From Rhizophagus irregularis (taxonomy: Eukaryota; Glomeromycota; Glomeromycetes; Glomerales; Glomeraceae), in NCBI RefSeq assembly GCF_026210795.1, contig NC_089437.1, positions 3,286,001 to 3,350,000 of the forward strand: 64,000 nucleotides of DNA, in the 5' to 3' direction. Position numbers and translations under genes: made by a program. Numbering within the stretch: the first letter of the stretch is position 1; each line of letters begins with the position of its first letter. The notes below the pieces were generated by a model, which worked only from the letters and a program-made list of their open reading frames with translations, did no database searches and was not told the DNA's origin. This document shows positions 52,826 through 64,000 of the stretch, piece after piece.

Positions 52826-55800
52826 TCAATTATCTCCCAAATAAAGCTCAACATTAAGGGCCTTTAGCACTGCATTTATCGGTGATCCTATTGCAATTAC
52901 TGAATTAGTATTTTGAAATACCCCATGTCCTAATGCTATAATCATTCCCTTTTTATCAAACCATATGCAACCCGAGTCTCCCTCATCCATAAAAGATCCA
53001 GTATCTGTCTGTTTTACTAATATTTGTCTACTCAACCATCTAGGTTGAAATATAGCTCTACCTTCTAAATCATTAATCTCTGCCATTTGTGCTATGCCTA
53101 GATTTCTTAATTGGCGTTTATAAACCCATAAATTTCTCATGGGATCGCATGATATATCTATACCACTTAATTCTGGAATACGCCCTTTAGTTAATCCAGT
53201 TGTGCGTCCAACCTTAAATATATTATTATCAGTATCAAATGATTTTATATCTTTAATACTAATACTTCCTGAAATCTGAGGTACTGTAAGAGAATATTTC
53301 TCAAACGCAAAATCTGGAATAGCAAATTCTTTTGGTCTTACATCACGATCAATCAATTCTAATGAAGCTATGGCAGCATCAACCCCATAAAATTTACCGC
53401 CAATATAACAATTTTCACGTTTACCGTCTATAACTCTTGCAAATTCAGTAACCTCCTCATTTGCATCTTTTAATTTATCTTCCAATAATTTTTTTTCTTT
53501 ACTTTTTCTGTCTTTTTCTCTAATATTATCATCATCAATCGCTCTAGCTAAATTCTTCTCTGTTTCTTTTATTTTCTCTTCAATTGCCCCTACATGGTCC
53601 ATATAAGCTGGTTGTTTAACAATATGTTCAATTATGCTGTTATCATTCGAATTAAGTACATGATAATTACTTAGCAAACATATTTTATCATTGGAATTCT
53701 TTACAAATGCACCCAAGGTTCCTGCTCTAAAATTGCAAATTCCAATACTATAACCAGAAGCGAGATATGCTGTATATTCCCGACAATATTCATATGCAAT
53801 GCCAGTTGGTTCATAAAATCCTTCACGTACATCTGTATCTATACCATAAATAGTTTTCGGAAGAAGATCGTCACCAATAGGAATTATACCTTTACGAATA
53901 ACATAAAATACAATTGCTGGTTTATTTACATATTCTCTATTAACAATCTTCCAATCTAAACTTATTGCAATAAGGTTACAATATTTTGAACGAAAATTAA
54001 TTCCAATTTGATCGTCCAGAATACTATCAAATTTTTCTTTGATATCTAAAGGAAATGATTTTTGTGGAGGGATATTTCTTGGAATTTTTTCTGAAAATGT
54101 TCCACATTCAATATAAGTTACTGGAAAATTTTCAATCATTTGTAATGGTTCTGTTGGATTATTATTAACTATAATATATAATTTTTGATTCTTGTTTGAT
54201 GAAACTTTATCATTATGATCTCTACCAAAGAAGATATCTCGTACATTTGTATCATTTACGATCTTTTGCAATTCTTCTTGAACTTTATCGGAGATGATAA
54301 AACTATAATCTTTATCATAAAATTTTAAGAATGTTGTTAAGTCAAATATCCTAACTCAGTTTATAATATGAAAATTAAAATATTTTACCTTCTTGATCAA
54401 CTAGTGTAAATAAAATAACAATATCAGTAAAACATTAAAAAATATATATCGCAAATATTTACAAATACAAATATATATAAGCTTACCTCCCATTGCAATA
54501 CTTGGTTCAGAAAGTTGCCTTTCTTGAGTAAAATCATCAATTTTTTCATTTCTATAATTATTTTGAATAAGAATATAATCTCCTGTATCTGGATTTTGAG
54601 ATATTCCATACAATACTTGAGATGCTTTACGTTTTGTTGAATATTTTTTAGCCTAAATATAAATAAAAGAGATTGTAAATATACCAATTGAAAAAAGTAT
54701 ATAAATATTGAAGAAATTTCACACCTCATTTATTAAAGAATCAATGGATTCTTGTGAATTATGTAAACATTTTAAAGCAACTTTTTTATTTAAATTCCTT
54801 GTATAATTGCTCACTTTATCCATTTTGTATAATGGGCCATCCTTCCATATTGCTGAATATACTGTTATAAGGCTATTTTTGCCTATCTTTTTAATTTCAT
54901 TAAACTGATTGTATGGTATCCATTCAAACACTATATCATAGTTATTAATTTTTAATTGCCTTTCTCGAATGAAATCATCAATTTTTTCATTTCCACTAAT
55001 ACAATTTGCCAAGCCTATAGTATTACTTTGAACCAAAATATAATCTCCTGTATCTGGATTTTGAGATATTCCATACAATGCTAGAAATGCTTCATGTTTT
55101 GTTGAATATTTTTTAGCCTAACATAAATAAAAGAGATTGTAAATATACTAATTAAAAGATTTAAATATTTGAAGAAATTTCATACCTCATTTATTAAAGA
55201 ATCAATGGATTCTTGTGAATTATACAAATATGATTTTAAAGAAATTTCTTTATTTGAATTTCTTACATATCCACTATACTGGTAATGCAATGGACCATCC
55301 TTCCATATTGCTGAATATACTGTTAAAGAGCCATTTTTGCTCGTCTCTTTAATTTCATTAAACTGATTGTATGGTATCCATTCAAATACTATATCATCAT
55401 AGTTATTAATTTTTAATTGTCTTTCTTGAATGAAATCATCAATTTTTTCATTTCCACTAATCCAATTTGCCAAGTTTATAGTATTACCTTGAACCAAAAT
55501 ATAATCTTCCGTATCTGGATTTTGAGATAATCCATACAACATTTGAAATGCTTCATGATTTGTTGGATATTTTTTAGCCTAAATATAAATAAAAGAAATT
55601 GTAAATATCATACATTCATACCAATTAAAAAAAGTTTTTAAATACTTAAAAAAATTCATACCTCATTTATTAAAGAGTCAATGGATTCTTGTGAATTATG
55701 TAAACATTTTAAAGCAACTTTTTTATTTGAATCTCTTGCATAATTGCTTACTTTACCCGTTTTGTATAATGGGCCATCCTTCCATATTGCTGAATATACT

Positions 55801-58800
55801 GTTAAAGGGCCATTTTCGCCTGTCTCTTTAATTTCATTAAACTGATTGTATGGTATCCATTCAAACACTATATCATTATAGTTATCAATTATTAATTGTC
55901 TTTCTTGAATGAAATCATCAATTTTTTCATTTCCACTAATCCAATTTGCCAAGTTTATAGTATAATTTTGAACTAAAATATAATCTCCTGTATTTGGATT
56001 TTGAGATATTCCATATAATACTTGAAATGCATCATTTTTTATCGGATATTTTTTAGCCTAAATATAAATAAAGAGATTGTAAATATACTAATTAAAAAAA
56101 AAAGTATTTAAATATTTGAAGAAATTTCATACCTCATTTATTAAAGAATCAATGGATTCTTGTGAATTATGTAAACATTTTAAAGCAACTTCTTTATTTG
56201 AATTTCTTGTATAATCATCATATTGACAATACAATGGGCCATCCTTCCATATTGCTGAATATACTGTTATAAGGCCATTTTGGCCTATCTTTTTAATTTC
56301 ATTAAACTGATTGTATGGTATCCATTCAAGCATCATATCATCATAGCCATAGCCATTTATTTTTAATTGCCTTTTTTGAATAAAATCATCAATTTTTTTA
56401 TTTTCACTTGTCCATAAATAATTGTTTTGAATAAAAATATAATCTCCTGTATTTGGATTTTGAGATATTCCATATAATACTTGAAATGCTTTATATTTTA
56501 TTGAATATTTTTTAGCCTAAATATAAATAAAAAAGTTGTAAATACATTAAACTAAAAAAAGTATTTAAATATTTGAAGAAATTTCATACCTCATTTATTA
56601 AAGAATCAATGGATTCTTGTGAATTATGTAAACATTTCAAAGTAACTTTTTTATTTGAATCTCTTGTATAGTAATTTCCCAGTATATTCTTTTTGTATAA
56701 TGGACCATTCTTCCATATTGCTGAATATACTGTTATAAGATCATTTTTGCCTATCTCTTTAATTTCATTAAACTGATTGTATGGTATCCATTCAAGTACT
56801 ACATCATCATAATTATAAACCTTCAATTTCATTTTTTGAATGAAATTATCAATTTTTTCATTTCCACTCGTCCATAAATAATTATTTTGAATCAAAATAT
56901 AATCTCCTGTATCTGGATTTTGAGATAATCCATACAATACTTGAATTTCTTTATGTTTTGTTGAATATTTTTTAGCCTAAATATAAATAATTAGATTGTA
57001 AATATACTAATTAAAAAAATATTTAAATATTTGAAAATATTTCATACCTCATTTATTAAAGAATCAACAGCAGATTCTTGTGAATTATGTAAAACTTTTA
57101 AAGCAACTTCTTTATTTGAATCTCTTGTATAATTGCTTACTCTATACTTTTTATATAATGGACCATTCTTCCATATTGCTGAATACACCGTTATAAGTTT
57201 ATTTTTACCTGCTGTTTCTTTAATTTCATTAAACTGATTGTATGGTATCCATTCAAGCACTATATCATTATAGTTATTAATTTTTAATTGCCTTTCTTGA
57301 ATGAAATCATCAATTTTTTTATTTCCACTAATCCAATCAACCAAGTTTATAGTATAATTTTGAACCAAAAAATAATCGTCTGTATCTGGATTTTGAGATA
57401 TTCCATATAATACTTGGAATGCTTCATGTTTTGTTGGATATTTTTTAGCCTAAATATAAAAAGAAATTATAAATATACTAATTAAAAAAGTATTTAAATA
57501 TTTGAAGAAATTTAATACCTCATTTATTAAAGAATCAATAGATTCTTGTAAATTATGTAAACATTTTAAAGCAACTTTTTTATTTGAACCTCTTGTATAG
57601 TTGCTCACTTTATTCTTTTTATATAATGGACCATTCTTCCATATTGCTGAATAAACTGTCATAAGGCCATTTTTGCCTGTCTCTTTAATTTTATTAAACT
57701 GATTGTATGGTATCCATTCAAATACTATATCATCATAGTTATTAACTTTTAATTGCCTTTCTTGAATGAAATCATCAATTTTTTCGTTTCCACTCAAGTT
57801 TATAGTATTACTTTGAACCAAAATATAATCTCCTGTATTTGGATTTTGAGATATTCCATACAATACTTGAAATGCTTCATGTTTTGTTGGATATTTTTTA
57901 GCCTAAATATAAATAAAGAGATTGTAAATATACTAATTAAAAAAAAGTATTTAAATATTTGAAGAAATTCCATACCTCATTTATTAAAGAATCAACGGAT
58001 TCTTGCAAATTATGTAAACATTTTAAAGCAACTTTTTCATTTAAATTCCTTACATAATTGCTCTTACCCATTTTGTATAATGGACCATCCTTCCATAATG
58101 CTGAATAAACTGTTATAAGGCCATTTTTGCTTGTCTCTTTAATTTCATCAAACTGATTGTATGGTATCCATTCAAACACTACATCATTATAGTTAATTTT
58201 TAATTGCCTTTCTTGAATGAAATTATCAATTTTTTCATTTCCACTAATCCAATTTGCAAAGTTTATAATATTACTTTGAATCAAAATATAATCTCCTGTA
58301 TCTGGATTTTGAGATATTCCATACAATACTTGAAATGCTTCATGTTTTGTTGGATATTTTTTAGCCTAAATATAAATAAAGAGATTGTAAATATACTAAT
58401 TAAAAAAAAAGTATTTAAATATTTGAAGAAATTTCATACCTCATTTATTAAAGAATCAACGGATTCTTGTAAATTATGTAAACATTTTAAAGCAACTTTT
58501 TTATTTGAATCTCTTGTATAATTGCTCACTCTATTCTTTTTGTATAATGGACCGTCCTTCCACATTGCTGAATAAACTGTTATAAGGCCATCTTTGCTTG
58601 TCTCTTTAATTTTATTAAACTGATTGTATGGTATCCATTCAAACACTACATCATCATAGTTATTAACTTTTAATTGCCTTTCTTGAATGAAATCATCAAT
58701 TTTTTCATTTCCACTCAAGTTTATAGTATTACTTTGAACCAAAATATAATCTCCTGTATTTGGATTTTGAGATATTCCATACAATACTTGAAATGCTTCA

Positions 58801-59258
58801 TGTTTTGTTGGATATTTTTTAGCCTAAATATAAATAAAGAGATTGTAAATATACTAATTAAAAAAAGTATTTAAATATTTGAAGAAATTTCACACCTCAT
58901 TTATTAAAGAATCAATAGATTCTTGTGAATTATGTAAACACTTTAAAGCAACTTTGTTATTTGAATTTCTTAGTATATTCGTTTTGTATAATGGGCCATC
59001 CTTCCATATAGCTGAATATACTGTTATAAGGCCATTTTTGCCTGTCTCTTTAATTTCATTAAACTGATTGTATGGTATCCATTCGAGCACTATATCATAG
59101 CCATAGTTGATTATTTTTAATTGCCTTTCTTGAATGAAATTATTAATTTTTTCATTTCCACTGGTCCAATTTGTAAAATTGGTTTCTAGATGTTGTTTCA
59201 GAATATTATTTCGTGGCAAAGGTATATTTTGAGAAAACATTGTTTTCAAAAGCTTCAA
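52826..59258 (-). CDS. Ten-fold kinase N-lobe array fused to a trypsin-like serine protease
   Basis: Thirteen exons join in frame to 5583 nt (1860 aa): 59258-58896, 58823-58440, 58365-57976, 57902-57519, 57449-57048, 56976-56590, 56516-56133, 56057-55662, 55578-55186, 55117-54725, 54652-54487, 54400-54389 (12 nt) and 54354-52826. Exons 1-11 encode ten kinase N-lobes, each with a degenerate Gly loop (GKNGLITVYSAIW), beta3 lysine (VALK), an alpha-C ending SIDSLINE, and beta4-beta5/hinge (LYGISQNPDTGDYILVQ). None has a C-lobe: no HRD, DFG or APE occurs. Exon 13 is a chymotrypsin-fold protease: about H1583 (SNYHVL), D1677 (GVDAAIA) and S1812 (GDSGC), plus VGRTTGLTKG, with a charged coiled-coil insert between His and Asp. 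It resembles the Nal1-type trypsin-like proteins. All introns before exon 11 are phase 0. A protease effector gated by repeated nucleotide-binding half-domains is an inference. The start could also be the ATG at 59240. Confidence 0.82.
54652..59258 (-). repeat. Tandem exon array: kinase N-lobe units of about 128-134 codons
   Basis: Nine consecutive exons of 384-402 nt begin GCTAAAAAATAT (AKKY) and end AATGAG before a GTATG/GTGTG donor; the array is opened by a 363-nt first exon and closed by a 166-nt half-unit. Introns (56-83 nt) are also alike, most containing TAAATATTTGAAGAAATT and an AAATATAAATTTAG-like acceptor. The duplicated unit is therefore exon plus intron. Each exon holds beta4-beta5 of one lobe and beta1-alphaC of the next, because the intron sits between alpha-C and beta4, as it does in the kinase genes nearby. 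Confidence 0.92.
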
Positions 59259-62200
59259 AATTTTTTCAAATAAAAATCTTATTTATAATAAACTTCGTAC
59301 GTACAAGTAACAGGTAACACAAAAATTTGCATAATTTTACTTATGTAAGCATTACGTAATGGAGCAAATGGAGCTTCTTAGTAATATTTCGATGTCGATC
59401 ATGTCATAAAAATTATTCGAAACAAATTTTTTAAATCTTTATGCAAATTCTTTTTAATATTTATTGGATAATGAATAGTACATACTTTGCATCATATATT
59501 ATATGTGTTTGTGAGTTAGTGAGTTAAAAAAAGACTTCTTTTAACTTTTTTAACTTTGAAATCACACTCAAATCACATTGAAATATTGAATAACAAAGAT
59601 TAGAATCACAATAACTAGAGTGTTCTCTGGCTTCTTCGACTTGAGTCATACACATTGCATTTATATGAAAAATATTTAAATTATATTTTTTTATCAATAA
59701 TTAAATATTCATACTTTAACTGTAGAAAATTAAATAAAGTAAGTAGTATTATTTTCATAGTTGTTAATATAAAGTTAATATATAAAATTTGCTTAATTTT
59801 ATTATTTTATAATATTATGTGGTTGATTTTATGAAATATTCTTAATTAACTTACATTTTTTAGATCTTAAGCACTATTGAATTTGAATTTAGTGTAAGGA
59901 ATTAAAAAATATTAAAACAATATTTCAAATCCTTTATCAACTTGGTGGTTTTATTATTTAACATGATACATATTAAAAATTTTTATAAAAAAGAACGTGA
60001 ATTTGATATTAAACGTAAAAAAAAGGATTGGTCGAATGTTTTATGATCGCTGAACATCATCGTTTTAAAGATGGCAAAACAAAAAAAAATTATGTTGGCA
60101 TTTCTATAAGTCAAGTTAAAAAAAAATATTTTTTTTTTTGTTAATTTTTTATCAATACAACTATTAGTGTAAGAGAATTTAAGTGTCTCTCAGCCCGTTA
60201 TCCTTCTTTAATAATAGAAAGGGTCCTGTATAATCTGTTTACGTTGTTATTAATAATTTTCATTATTTTTTATACTACTTTATTATAAATCTGTACATTA
60301 AAATATTTTGATTATTTTGAATCTTATAATTTTATGGTATCATTTCCCAGCATGAGAGTATTGGTAAGAAGAGTGTAATGAAATTGTCGAGAAAATTTCT
60401 ACATATTCATCAATATCGGACTTTAATCAGAACCAATAGAATGAAATATAGAGCATAGATTAAAAGTTTGATTATCATAAATATAAGTTAGCCATATAAA
60501 ATTTTATGTAGTGAATAAATTTTGTGTGATACGATATTCCTTGATTAGTTTCCGTACGTTTTAGCAGGCGTTTTATTTATTTTAATTAAATTAGTAAAAA
60601 GATCTTTGGTTTCATCAATTGGTTTCGTTCACACGAACACTCGCAGCAAATCTTCAAACAAAATAGGGTTAAACCAAAAAATAGTGATTTTTGAATCCTT
60701 TTAAAGAAAATTATAAAAAAAATTGGAAAATGTTGAACTTCTCCCATATAAAATACAATATATTTTTTATTGGCAGTTTATTTAAAATTATAATAAAATA
60801 ATGGATAAAAATAAGCAACAAACTAAAAAAAAAGTTATTCATACAATTTTAAAAAAATTAAAACATCGATCAAGGGTCTTTAAAAGTATGCATTAGAGTT
60901 CTATGTCTTCCTTTTTTTTAATAATAGTACGCATTTTTTTATGCCTGTAATACAAAGGACTGCAATAACATAAAAAAATAAAAAAAAAATACCTAGAGAC
61001 ACAAGCACTACTACTATACGCCCCTATAACTAACTTTTCTATCTACTAAACAAACACAAAAACAAAACAAAACAAAACCAAAATAAGGAAAGAAATTTAA
61101 AATTTTGCAACGTAATTATAAAACATTGTCACGTTCCCACATAAGGACACGCTCGTAACCTAACGTACGGTACTCCATGCTTTACGCTACCTTTCCAACA
61201 GAACAGTGCTATCATGGTTCCAACTAGTGTCCCAAGAGACCATCTTGGCTAGTATGTTTTATAAAACATTGGATTCCTCCTTCTTCCATCCAACGTAATA
61301 CTTACGATTCTCTAGTATCTAATAAAATCCCAAACTCTTCAGATCTCCAGCTACAATCTCCAGATACAACTACGTGATAATCCAGAGAGTATCCAGAGGC
61401 CGTACAAGATGGTTGATCCGAATTTCGTAAAGAAATTCAAAAAATCCAGGAATCCAAGGATAGGAAATTAATCAAAATCTAAATCTATTATGTAAAATGT
61501 AATCGAGCCAGGAAGAATTGCTCTCTCATCCAGGTGTCTAATATTCCTTTACCAGATCCAAATTTCAACGAATCTCCTACAGGTCATATAATCGGTAACA
61601 TGTGCAGTCCGTACTCTTCTCGAATCCTACCATGTCCTACAGAGATTTTTATTTTCTTTCGAAACTTTTTTTTTTTTTACGCGAAATCACGTGACTTGAA
61701 GTAAAAAAGATTACTCGTGACTTGCTGCGGTATTAATTTTTTTAAATCCAGGACTTCGGATTTGATCCTTTCTCAGTATGTAATAATTCAAAAATAATGT
61801 TTTGAATGGTATCTTTTAATATCTTTCGTCTTAATTTTACGCCAGTTATCTTGAGCTTGTAGTTGCAGCTCTCTTTTGTTTGGTGCTTTATTATGACTTC
61901 CGAGAATGCAAAAGCATTCACATATTGTTCACAAAGATTTCCAGGTTTTTGAATAAGATAGTTTTTAGAATATGTTGATTCTTTAAAATACTTTGCTTCA
62001 TACCGCCTACAAAAAATTACATTTTTGATTTTTTGGATGTAAATTTTTAAGATAAAACCTCTTAATATATACGCGATGAAATTGTATCACCAATCTATCG
62101 TATTGTCATCTTTTCTAAATGGAAATAAAGATCTTGTGTAACATCATCCTGCACCCTCCCTTATTAAATTACGTCATTTCTGGCCCGCTCATATAGATTT

Positions 62201-62429
62201 TCCTCTTAAAATGAACAACCTTTTTTTCAGAAACTTCGAATTGGTCGCTTTTTAACTTTCTCAACTTTCGACAGAATGAAGATAATTGGACATATAATAA
62301 ACAAAAAGAACATAATACATATTTGAGAACTCTCGAACGAACAACTATCTGTGGGAACTTCGGCTTTGAATGACTTTACAGTTAAGTGATCATTTTAGAG
62401 TAAAAGTAAGCTTAGCACATCAACAACAA
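59259..62429. other. Intergenic DNA with element relics
   Basis: No supportable gene. An AAAACAAAACAAAAC run lies near 61060-61080. A short plus-strand piece at about 61485-61650 (CNRARKNCSLIQVSNIPLPD) is open but isolated. At 62136-62189 the reverse complement reads GGCCAGAAATGACGTAATTT then GATGATGTTACAC, matching the left end of the Harbinger-like element at 39636-39693. Confidence 0.45.
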
Positions 62430-62690
62430 CTTAACAATCTTGACAGTTCGTTATATTGATCCATTTGTGTTTGATGCGAACTGTCCTAAGCTAAGTTGTT
62501 AATGATCCATTCGTGTTCTGTTGTTGCCCATCTGCTGGTATTCGTTAGTACATCACAACGCCTTAACAATATGAACAGTTTGTTTGGATCCATTTGTGTT
62601 TGATGCATACTGTTCTAGGCTAAGTCGGTGATGATCCATTCGTGTTCGATGTGTTTACGGATACCAGCTGACAATCACATCAGTTATTAT
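62430..62690. repeat. Tandem repeat, two copies of about 140 bp with inner repeats
   Basis: Copies start at about 62430 and 62572 with CTTAACAATxT. Each contains GATCCATTTGTGTTTGATGC, then TAAGCTAAGT or a variant, then GATGATCCATTCGTGTTC or a variant. The GATCCATTYGTGTT core therefore appears four times. Lies just upstream of the 62746 gene. Confidence 0.7.
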
Positions 62691-62745
62691 AGATGATCGC
62701 TAATCCATCTCTCATAAATAGAAAGAGATAAATACTGATGAGGTA

Positions 62746-63923
62746 ATGAACTTCTGGAAAGATGTTGAAAAGGATAGAAATGCTAAGGAATACGAAGCTA
62801 CTCTCGAAAATTTGGATGTAAATATTTGCTCTAAATTTTCTTCTTTGTTATATAACTATTAATAATCTTATATTTCTTAGGTGGAATTTACCATTGAGCG
62901 TACATTAGAATATAATGATTATATTAGAGAAGTGGGACATCGACGCAGGCAGGTCATGGCTACTTCCGTAATATGAATAATTTGGAACAAATCAAGCGAA
63001 CATCAAAGAAAAAAGTTAGTATATAACTTAATTTTTGTTCGCTTTTAGATTAATGTGTTGCCTGATGGACAATTGTCTATATATCATTTTTTAGGATGCA
63101 CCAAGACGAATTAGATGTTGCATGGTAAATATCAATTTTAAAATTCGAAGTTTTGGATTATTAAACCTACTAATCTTTGCTGTTTAACTAAGGATTGAAC
63201 AAACTACTCCGGACACAAAAGACCATAAATTTGATGGATTGTACAAAGTGATCAGGACGACTGGTAAGACCAGGTCATAATTATTGTAGAATTTTCGTAT
63301 GGAAGAAAGGCACCCGAGTCCAAAAAAGATGGCGATCAGTTAAAATTGTGTCGAAACGCAATGAGAACTCTAAACAAATTGTTAATAACTATACCAAAGG
63401 ACCGTGCACGAGTATATTTAGTACAATCTTTTAGTAAGTATTGCAATCAGAAACCAAATATTATGAAGGTTGATTACTTATATATTCTTAATATTTTCTT
63501 ATAGATGGGTTAGATGGGTTTATCGAAATTAAATATTTAGTTCGGCCAATTCCATCGATATATATACTTCAACGCTTTAAGCGTACCAAATTACCCGCCT
63601 CCTTTGGAGACTTTGAACAATTCGCTAACGATCTAAAAGATCTAATGAATTGGCAGGTAAAGGATTGAAAATGGATATTTTTAGATAACTTGTTAAATAT
63701 TTATAATAACCACTCTTTGTTATTACAGGCTGATGTCCTGTCAACGGTCAGGGTAGTAAATAAAGCAATCGCAGTAGATAATACAAGAGGAGACAATAAT
63801 CTCCATTTAACTTCAATTGAAGATACACCATTAAAGAAAAGGAAGGCGGAAAAAAATCAAACATCATCTCCTAAATCTCCATGTCCCGGTGGATCGCCCT
63901 CAGAATTTTCACCATTGATTTAG
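62746..63923 (+). pseudogene. Multi-exon gene of unknown function, probably disabled
   Basis: Proposed exons: 62746-62817, 62881-63014, 63095-63124, 63193-63263, 63290-63433, 63505-63656 and 63729-63923. They keep frame: MNFWKDVEKDRNAKEYEATL, VEFTIERTLEYNDYIREVGH, MHQDELDVAWIEQTTPDTKD, APESKKDGDQLKLCRNAMRT, GLDGFIEIKYLVRPIPSIYI, FGDFEQFANDLKDLMNW, then a basic tail (PLKKRKAEK, a possible nuclear signal) to TAG. Two defects: an in-frame TGA at 62974-62976 and a gap of only 26 nt between exons 4 and 5, too short for a normal intron. The defects point to a pseudogene, or the real splicing differs from mine. Family not recognised; a transposon-borne passenger gene is possible. Confidence 0.45.
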
Positions 63924-64000
63924 AAGATGTTTTTTTTTCCGCTATAACTTATATTTTTTTTCCACATTGTTAATTCACTAGCGTTTTTATTCATAACATT

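Noticed and set aside
54360-54389. Acceptor at TTAG/GATATT for the protease exon
   Set aside because: It would leave the joined frame in a stop after four codons; the acceptor three to four bases upstream (ACTGAG/TTAGG) keeps the frame open.
57753-59067. Plus-strand frames of 62-105 codons over the N-lobe array
   Set aside because: They are antisense shadows of the repeat exons and repeat with them; the minus strand is the one with conserved protein motifs and splice sites.
54719-59258. Regularly spaced, nearly identical units that look like a CRISPR array or satellite
   Set aside because: Units are 384-402 nt, coding, in frame and split by GT-AG introns; they are tandem exons of a kinase N-lobe.

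Overview
This window looks like nuclear DNA from a filamentous fungus, most likely an arbuscular mycorrhizal (Glomeromycotina, Rhizophagus-like) genome. The reasons are a very AT-rich background, many short GT-AG introns, a eukaryotic eRF1 gene, a family of intron-containing TKL-type kinase genes carrying the local WTSGN...IVEWIPYN signature, and a dense scatter of MITEs and decayed transposons. The taxonomic call is inference; no rRNA or tRNA gene is visible to anchor it.

Layout. 2.3-4.3 kb (minus): a complete nine-exon eRF1 gene (436 aa, NIKS and GGQ motifs). 7.6-8.8 kb (plus): a seven-helix membrane protein of unknown function (345 aa). 9.5-11.5 kb and 17.9-19.5 kb (minus): kinase genes A and B, two diverged copies inside an old segmental duplication of about 3.5-4 kb; both have damaged 3' ends. 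12.6-16.8 kb: a foldback element, MITEs, a small 9-bp-repeat gene and coiled-coil/Gag-like relics. 21-35.9 kb: gene-poor, with a LINE relic (RNase H plus zinc-binding C terminus), a PDK1-like kinase scrap and an ELMO-like pseudogene. 36-45.5 kb: a recent tandem duplication carrying kinase genes C and D (586 aa each). The first unit has been hit by a PIF/Harbinger-like element, a poly(A) retrocopy nested in that element, and a hAT-like MITE; the second unit gives the empty sites. 44.8-47.2 kb: a RING-CH membrane E3 ligase gene head-to-head with an F-box gene. 47.7-50.0 kb (plus): kinase gene E, an inverted relative of C and D (584 aa). 51.9 kb: a kinase pseudogene.

The most unusual locus is 52.8-59.3 kb (minus). 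By splice-site reading it is a single 13-exon gene of 1860 codons, open in frame throughout. It encodes ten consecutive protein-kinase N-lobes (beta1 to hinge) with no kinase C-lobe at all, followed by a linker and a trypsin-like serine protease with a visible His/Asp/Ser triad. The exon borders, the SEP/PEP linker and a 12-nt microexon match those of the neighbouring kinase genes, so the fusion appears to derive from this kinase family by exon duplication, loss of the C-lobe and gain of a protease. An array of ATP-site half-domains upstream of a protease suggests a sensor or scaffold plus effector design; that role is inference only.

62.7-63.9 kb (plus): a multi-exon gene of unknown function, probably damaged. 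All multi-exon models were built by eye from GT-AG sites, reading-frame continuity and comparison between paralogues.
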